Positions 58,058-64,000 of a stretch of DNA of 64,000 nucleotides are shown here, in pieces. Made by a program: the position numbers and the translations under genes. This DNA is from Hybos culiciformis (lineage: Eukaryota; Arthropoda; Insecta; Diptera; Hybotidae), in contig OZ023273.1 of NCBI GenBank assembly GCA_964007475.1, positions 39,929,525 through 39,993,524 of the forward strand, read 5' to 3'. Under the pieces are notes generated by a model. It was given only the letters and a program-made list of their open reading frames with translations. It was not told the DNA's origin and did not search any database. Position 1 is the stretch's first letter; each line of letters opens with the position of its first letter.

Positions 58058-59928
58058 AGTTAAAAACTCCTACACGATTAATTTTGCTGGGAATTTTCTT
58101 TGGGAAATTCTTAGATTTGACAAGTGATTTACTTAAAATAAATCTAACTTCTGATTTTGTCTAAGACTGTCAAGAAGAAAAAAATTATCTTTCAATAACC
58201 TACGTTTTCCATATACACTTAAACTGACTCACTCATATAATACTTACATTCTATTCTATACTATTTAAAAAAAAAATACATATTCAAATTTTTTTAAATT
58301 TGAAACTAAATATTATTTACAAAATTAACCTCAATTTTTATAATTAAAAGAAGAAAAAAAAAAATTTTTTTTTATATTATTAAAAACAAGAATGGTTAAA
58401 ATGGTAATAAATACTTTGGAAACAAATTGGTATTTAATACGTAAAAAAGATATGCATATATAAATTAATATATATATTATTCAACTTAAAGTAATAAAAT
58501 ATATTACCAAAATAATTAATTAAAAACTACTGAAGCGTAAATTAGTGAATAAATTTACACCGCAAATTGAAACGCAGTATATGCATAACTAATAATTTAA
58601 AGCGATTTAATATAATATTAAAATAACAGAAAATAAATTTTGTAAATAAAATAAAATCAATTTGTTAACAATTAAAAATTATAAACGTTAAAGAAAATAT
58701 AAATAAAAAAAAAAAAACAATTTACTACACTACAAACAAAAAATCAATTGATCTTTTTTCAATTTTATTTTTAATCAATTTATATGACAAAATAAAATAT
58801 GTTGATAATATATTTATTTCAATATGCGTTTAATATGCGTTTAATATACGTTTAGCAGAACTAAAAAAAAAAATTGTTGAAAACCAGAAAATAAAACCAA
58901 ATTTATGAAATTTATTTTCAGCTAGCGATACATATTTTTTTAATAATATTATTTTTCTAATTATTCATTTGATTTAAGGCCAAGAAAATTATTTCGAGCT
59001 TTACTTCTTTTTTTAATATTATTAAAAATATTATTATGCATTACAATATAGTCATTAAAACAAAAATGTATATCTATATTAATTAATAAATCCAATGAAT
59101 TAAAAATATTAGTTTATAAAAATTTTGTACCTTTTTTTTTTCCAAACATTAAATATTATTTTTCTGTAAGATTTTTGTGTGTGAAATTCTTTTAATGCAA
59201 TATCTTATTATGATTGATATGATTGACACTTACCAAAATTTTATTTTCAGATTACTATAATAAAATAAATTTTAATACAAAAATATCATCAAAATTAATT
59301 TATCTTATATTAAAAAAAAAAATTAAATAATATGTATATTTTAAGATAATTATATCTATATATAGTTTTAACATAATAACTCGCGCCTATTTTTATTTTA
59401 TATTTTCTAAAAAAAAAAAAAAAATATTTTTGCTTCCTCTTAATCGTGATAAATTATTAATTAAAAAAAAAATTATTTGTAATAATAAATAAATAAAAAG
59501 AAAAAATATGTACATATGAAAAATATGTTAAAATTTATTTTCAAAAAAAAAATTATAAATTTTTTTTGAAATAAAATAATAATTAAAAATTATAATAAGT
59601 GTGTTGTGTTTTATGTATAATTGATAAATCATTAAAAAAAATAAAAATAAAAATTTTTAAATAAAAATTATAAATGAAGTTATATATAGAATAATTAAAT
59701 GTATTAAAAATATAAAATAAAAAAATAATAATAAATTTAAATGATAACTTATTGGAAATATTTTGAAATTAATGGTAATGTCATTTGATAACGACAACGA
59801 CGACGACGATAAATTTGTAAAAAATTTAAAAATAAATTTAAAAATAATAAATTTAGTAAATAATAAATTTACTAATAATAAAGTTAATAAATTTAATAAA
59901 TTATTATCAACGAAATTTTCAATATATA
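58058..59928. other. Extremely AT-rich DNA, candidate 5' UTR/intron
   Basis: Long stretches contain almost only A and T. A run of GAC/GACGACGAC codon-like repeats occurs at 59787-59811. No transposon or independent gene recognised. If the exon at 59929 is real, its 5' untranslated part lies in the last 100-200 bases. Confidence 0.4.
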
Positions 59929-60067
59929 ATGAATTTGATTTTAAAAATTGGATTTATTTTATTAATTGGTGGTGGAGAAAATTACCTAGAAACAAATTAC
60001 AACGAAAAATATGTAAAGAAAATTGGATTAATACAAATAGCACTGAGCAGTCCATTGCCAGTCAGAG
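59929..60067 (+). CDS. Candidate first coding exon of a secreted or membrane protein (partial gene)
   Basis: From ATG 59929 the frame gives MNLILKIGFILLIGGGENYL, a good signal-peptide core (about residues 2-16), then a lysine/tyrosine-containing stretch and LIQIALSSPLPVR. At 60067 the sequence CAGTCAGAG/GTGAGT is a near-perfect splice donor, which would end the exon after the first base of a Gly codon (phase 1). A phase-1 intron right after a signal-peptide exon is common in genes for extracellular proteins. GC content is higher than in the flanks. I do not recognise the protein. Later exons would lie beyond 64000 or are not recognisable. A second open frame from ATG 59763 runs through the same DNA; its product has no signal peptide, so I prefer 59929. 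Read-through past the donor gives a longer frame to 60174 that I consider intronic. Confidence 0.4.
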
Positions 60068-63000
60068 GTGAGTTAAAAAAAATTAGAGAATATTTAGTTC
60101 TAATTTTTCTAGGAATATTGGTTGTATCAGTATTAGTATGTACAATTAGTAAACTATACATATTAAATTGGTGAATTAATACATAGTACCAACCGCCTTT
60201 ATTCTGTTAAAATTCTGGTTTTGATAAAACACATTTTTTATATAATTACCGCCTATAAGTCTATTATTATATCTAATAATTTGTATTATTCAAAATAATC
60301 TGTCACCCTAAGCTCGAAACCTTATGTGCCTATTTCAAAGAAATTGTAGTTATAGAGAGTTCCCATACAAATATATAGTGGAACAAGTATGCAACATTTA
60401 TTTTTAAAGCATAATCACAAAATTATTGTTGAGAGATGCTAGTAGTGCATCTAATATATAGTTCCTCTATAATATTCAAATAAGACCAAATATTTTTTCG
60501 ATTGCTATTATTTTCATCTCAAATTTTTAACTTATTGTTAAGTTTTCGTTAGCTTAGTTGTTTAGAACATAATAAAAATTATACAAAATTTTTGGGTGAA
60601 CGTCAGAACTTCGTAGATTCTAGTTTTTAATTAATTAATTAATTGTATACTTAATAACTATAATACTATGATATTTCGAAAGATAATAACGATATAAGCT
60701 TTTTAATAGAACACCAAACTAAACGTACAATTCTCGTGTTTCATTTCAGAAAGTATGTAAATAATATTTTACGATTATTAGGTTAAATAATATTTTATTA
60801 TTTTCTTCTAGCATTCACACCCGCCCACATAAAACAAAGTACATATAAGTAAATCTTTTACAAAAATGGGATTTCATATTTATTTAGATTTCTCTTAAAG
60901 AAAAAAAATAAATTAATTCATATTCGTCATATACCTACCTATATGTACATTTTTGTTAAGAGTATCTAGGTAAAATAAATTAATGATTTTTTTTTTTTTC
61001 ATTTAATTACACACATATGCTAACAATTATTCCACATCATAAAATTTAAGTTATTAAACTTTTTCTTTTCCCTTTTTTTTGTTTTTTTTTTTTTATTTTA
61101 TAAATACAAAATATAACAAAATGAACAAGTTTTTAATGTAATGAAATCAATTGAAATTAAAACTGATTTCCATAAAATAAACCAAATATAATGCTTTTAA
61201 AAATACATTTTTATTGTTATTTTTTATTTTATTTTTTTTTCGTCTTTTCAATTCATACTTTTATGCTTTTATCCTACATTTGGCACAATAATCTTATCTT
61301 TCATTAAAAAAAAAATAAATAAAAAAGACTAGAAAAACCATTTTTTGTTTGTGCTTTTTATTTAAGAAATCTCTTTTTTTTTATTTTTATTGACTAAAAA
61401 CTACTTTTAATTACAACTGAATGGTATTTATAGTATTGAAATGTTATATCTTGCTTCTTATCTGCGATACTAGAAAATTTTGTATAAAAAACCATATTAA
61501 TTGCCATTTACTATATTTTATTTAATTTCACGTTCGTAACTAATTTTGGTGTAAATAGAAAATTTTTGGAAAATATTTTAAAAATGAATGACTAATAAAA
61601 TTTTGTTAACTCTTTAGCGTCGTAGAGAGTTAATAGAGAGTTAAACTCTTTAGCGTCGTAGAGTTACGTAGCGAAAAATAGTGAGTTTAAAATTAAATGC
61701 CATAAACATATGAAAATTTATGGTAAGAAAAATATTATAAAAAAGTATATTATAAAGAACCCTTCGAATTAAGTAATTTGATTAAACTATAAACGTTAAA
61801 AGACATAGTGCCAAAATCTGAAGCATTATTGAAAATTAAGAATAATTCATGTTTTTGATATTTCTTAATATAAAATTACTTTGATTTTGAAATCTAGTCC
61901 AACAAACCTATGTAGGTACAATATTTTTTAATTTTTTAAAAATTAATTTTTCATTTTGCAAATTAGATTTTGATTAAATAAAAATAAACATGTACAACAT
62001 ACGAAACAAAAAACCAAACTTTTTTATTTTGTATCTACAATTTGATTTTATATTTTTTATGTTTAAAAAATTCAAATTTAAAATATTTATAAAATGTACT
62101 TAATGATAAATGAATACGAAAAATATTTCTATATATATAACTATGAAAGCTTTTGCACCTTTTATTGTCCTCAATATTTGGTGATTTTTTTTTTTTTGTG
62201 GAATGACAATAATCCTTTTTTTTTGTCTCTTTTTTTTTAAATACATTTCTGTGTAGGAAAATTCTTCGGTTTCAAAACATATATATATATATATATTGTA
62301 CATATAATATGTATATATATTTTTTTTTATAAATTAAATAAAAGATATCTTTTATGTTGTTCTTGAAGATAATAAAACTTTGAAAAGAATTGGGAATTCT
62401 TAAAACTATAATGCAGGTACAGACATCAAGTTGTATACTGAAAAAAAAAAGAAAAATGAACAAATAGAAAATTTAAGAAAAAAAAAATACATATTTCTGG
62501 GCCCAGAAAATGTTAACCTTTTTTTTTTTTTTCTTAATTTTCTTTTAATGGAATAAAAACTAAATTTAGAATAAAAAGTATTGTAATCAAATGTATAGAC
62601 GAATAATAGAGACTTGAGATTTTCCTTTTTTTTTTTTTATTTTACTGACGGTATTTTTGCAGAAATTTTAACTATAACTTTAAAATTTCGATTTTATAAA
62701 ATAACTTTGTAAACATAACTGTAAAATATCCTCGTTATTACGATGTACATATAGATGTATAATGCAAAATAAAACTACAAGCATTTCGATATATAGTTAA
62801 TTTTAAAATGATATCAAGTTTTGAAAAATCGAAGAAATTACACTCGATAGATTAAATTTTTGAAATAATTAAAATTAAATTATAATTAAGAATTAATTAC
62901 AGACATGCTTCTTTGTGTTATTATTAAAATATTTACAAATTGCAATCGAAAATGTATAAAATTAGTAAAAAATAGTGTAGTCAGCAGGTACAGAAAATTA

Positions 63001-64000
63001 AAGGATATAGAAAAGAAAATGAAAATTGTAAAAAATATACCATAAATATACTTGTAACCAAAGATTAATTTAGATCTTAAAATCTGAACGGTTGAATTTT
63101 ACTAAAAAAAATTTTTTTTTTTTTTCAAACTTTTATTAAACTTCGATTCTTGTATATGTCAGAAAAAACTCTGGTGATTGATTTTTCGACAACTTCCACA
63201 TATCAAATCTTGCTTTGAACACATTTTAAGTTCTGAAGACAATAAAATATAGTACATATATTCATAATTCGTAATTAGATATTTCTTCACAACCTCCCCG
63301 ACAAAGGCATTAGATGAAAGTGTATGGACGAGTAGAATACAAAAAGCTTTGTGGCGTGATTAAAAAATTCGACATGGCGGTAGAGAAAATTAAAAAAAAC
63401 GATTTCCTCATATTAAAATTAAATGTATAGGTTCTAAAAAATAAAATAAAGCTTGTGTGGACTAAAATACAACTTACTTTATTGAACTAAAAAGTAGAAA
63501 CTTATGAAAAATAAAGTAATAAAAATTTCTCTGAGTATATGACTGTAAATAAAAGCTTGGGGAGCTCAGATTCAAAAAACAAAAGTAATCAAACTATGTG
63601 TAGTGCTCAAGCTTTTATTTAAAGTCGTATCCTGCCGTTGTTATTAAAAAGGAAATATCTACAAGATGGACGGTGTTAGCATCAGAGACCAATTTGCCAA
63701 TACTCTTTTTTTTTTAGTTCAATAAATAAAAGTTTGTTTTAAAAAAAAATTTTATTTTAATTTAAAAAAACAATTCTTAACAAAAAAGTTGTCTTTCCCG
63801 ATAAAAAAAAAAAAAAATTAAAATATTAAAAAGAAACTTCTCTGAATTTCTTTATTTTGTTTTATAATACATAGTACGTACGAGTATATAAGAAAAAAAG
63901 CAGATTCAAATAAGATTTGTAAACAAATGACGAAGTACCTCATGCATAACTACTTTTTTTTTCTTTACCATATATTTATTATTCTTCTGAAAATAAAAAA
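60068..64000. other. Probable large intron or intergenic DNA; no gene recognised
   Basis: Starts with GTGAGT if the exon call is right. Within it, 61612-61670 holds a local repeat of TAACTCTTTAGCGTCGTAGA, and 63543-63628 holds a small inverted repeat (TAAATAAAAGCTTGGGGAGC against GCTCAAGCTTTTATTTAAAG). (TA)n sits near 62280-62325. No acceptor followed by a convincing coding frame was found. Confidence 0.45.

Noticed and set aside
59763..60071. 102-codon acidic frame over the candidate exon
   Set aside because: Overlaps the signal-peptide frame, is driven by a GAC repeat and AT-rich codons, and gives no recognisable N-terminus; kept only as an alternative.

Overview
The window is very AT-rich, intron- and transposon-dominated DNA from an arthropod, most likely an insect. 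The evidence is an env-bearing Ty3/gypsy (errantivirus-type) element, two non-LTR retrotransposon types, many hAT-type relics with 8-bp target duplications, and a TCAGTT-type initiator candidate. The order cannot be fixed from sequence alone. Two runs of exactly 200 N (18207-18406, 44888-45087) are scaffold joins, so order and orientation across them are inferred by the assembler. No complete host gene is visible.

Layout. 1-5 kb: a foldback-headed element (copy A, minus strand) and an internally deleted hAT element at 2712-3451. 6-9 kb: a 5'-truncated, lightly damaged non-LTR retrotransposon of the endonuclease-reverse transcriptase type. 9.3-13.9 kb: a degenerate errantivirus-like LTR element that keeps LTRs, primer-binding site, gag, protease and the env tail but has lost most of pol and env; its 3' LTR is broken by another foldback-headed element (copy F). 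14.5-18.1 kb: a CR1/jockey-like non-LTR element with an open ORF1 and a badly broken ORF2. 18.4-32 kb: mostly unassigned AT-rich DNA with copies B, D and C of the foldback-headed family, a 210-bp MITE nested in copy B, and an 8-bp-TSD MITE at 27.8 kb. 33-38.7 kb: a palindromic GCGACA-rich MITE, a 257-bp direct duplication, two hAT-type MITEs and copy E. 43.2-45.7 kb: a second CR1/jockey-like 3' fragment and a hAT transposase C-terminus interrupted by a 217-bp MITE. 49.6-52.1 kb: a palindromic MITE and three tRNA-like units. 52-64 kb: almost transposon-free, with one hAT relic, a weak promoter candidate near 54.67 kb, and one plausible host coding exon at 59929-60067 (signal peptide ending at a consensus splice donor).

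How it fits together. The left 50 kb is a graveyard of nested mobile elements, and nesting gives relative ages: LTR element before copy F, copy B before its nested MITE, hAT before its MITE. The most unusual system is the foldback-headed family: six copies and one fragment with fixed ends (ATAGTAGATT at the left, CATTAAAA at the right), no obvious terminal inverted repeats or target duplication, a long head hairpin, and long copies that carry two heads in tandem before one tail. The right end is probably the 5' part of a long-intron gene encoding a secreted or membrane protein.
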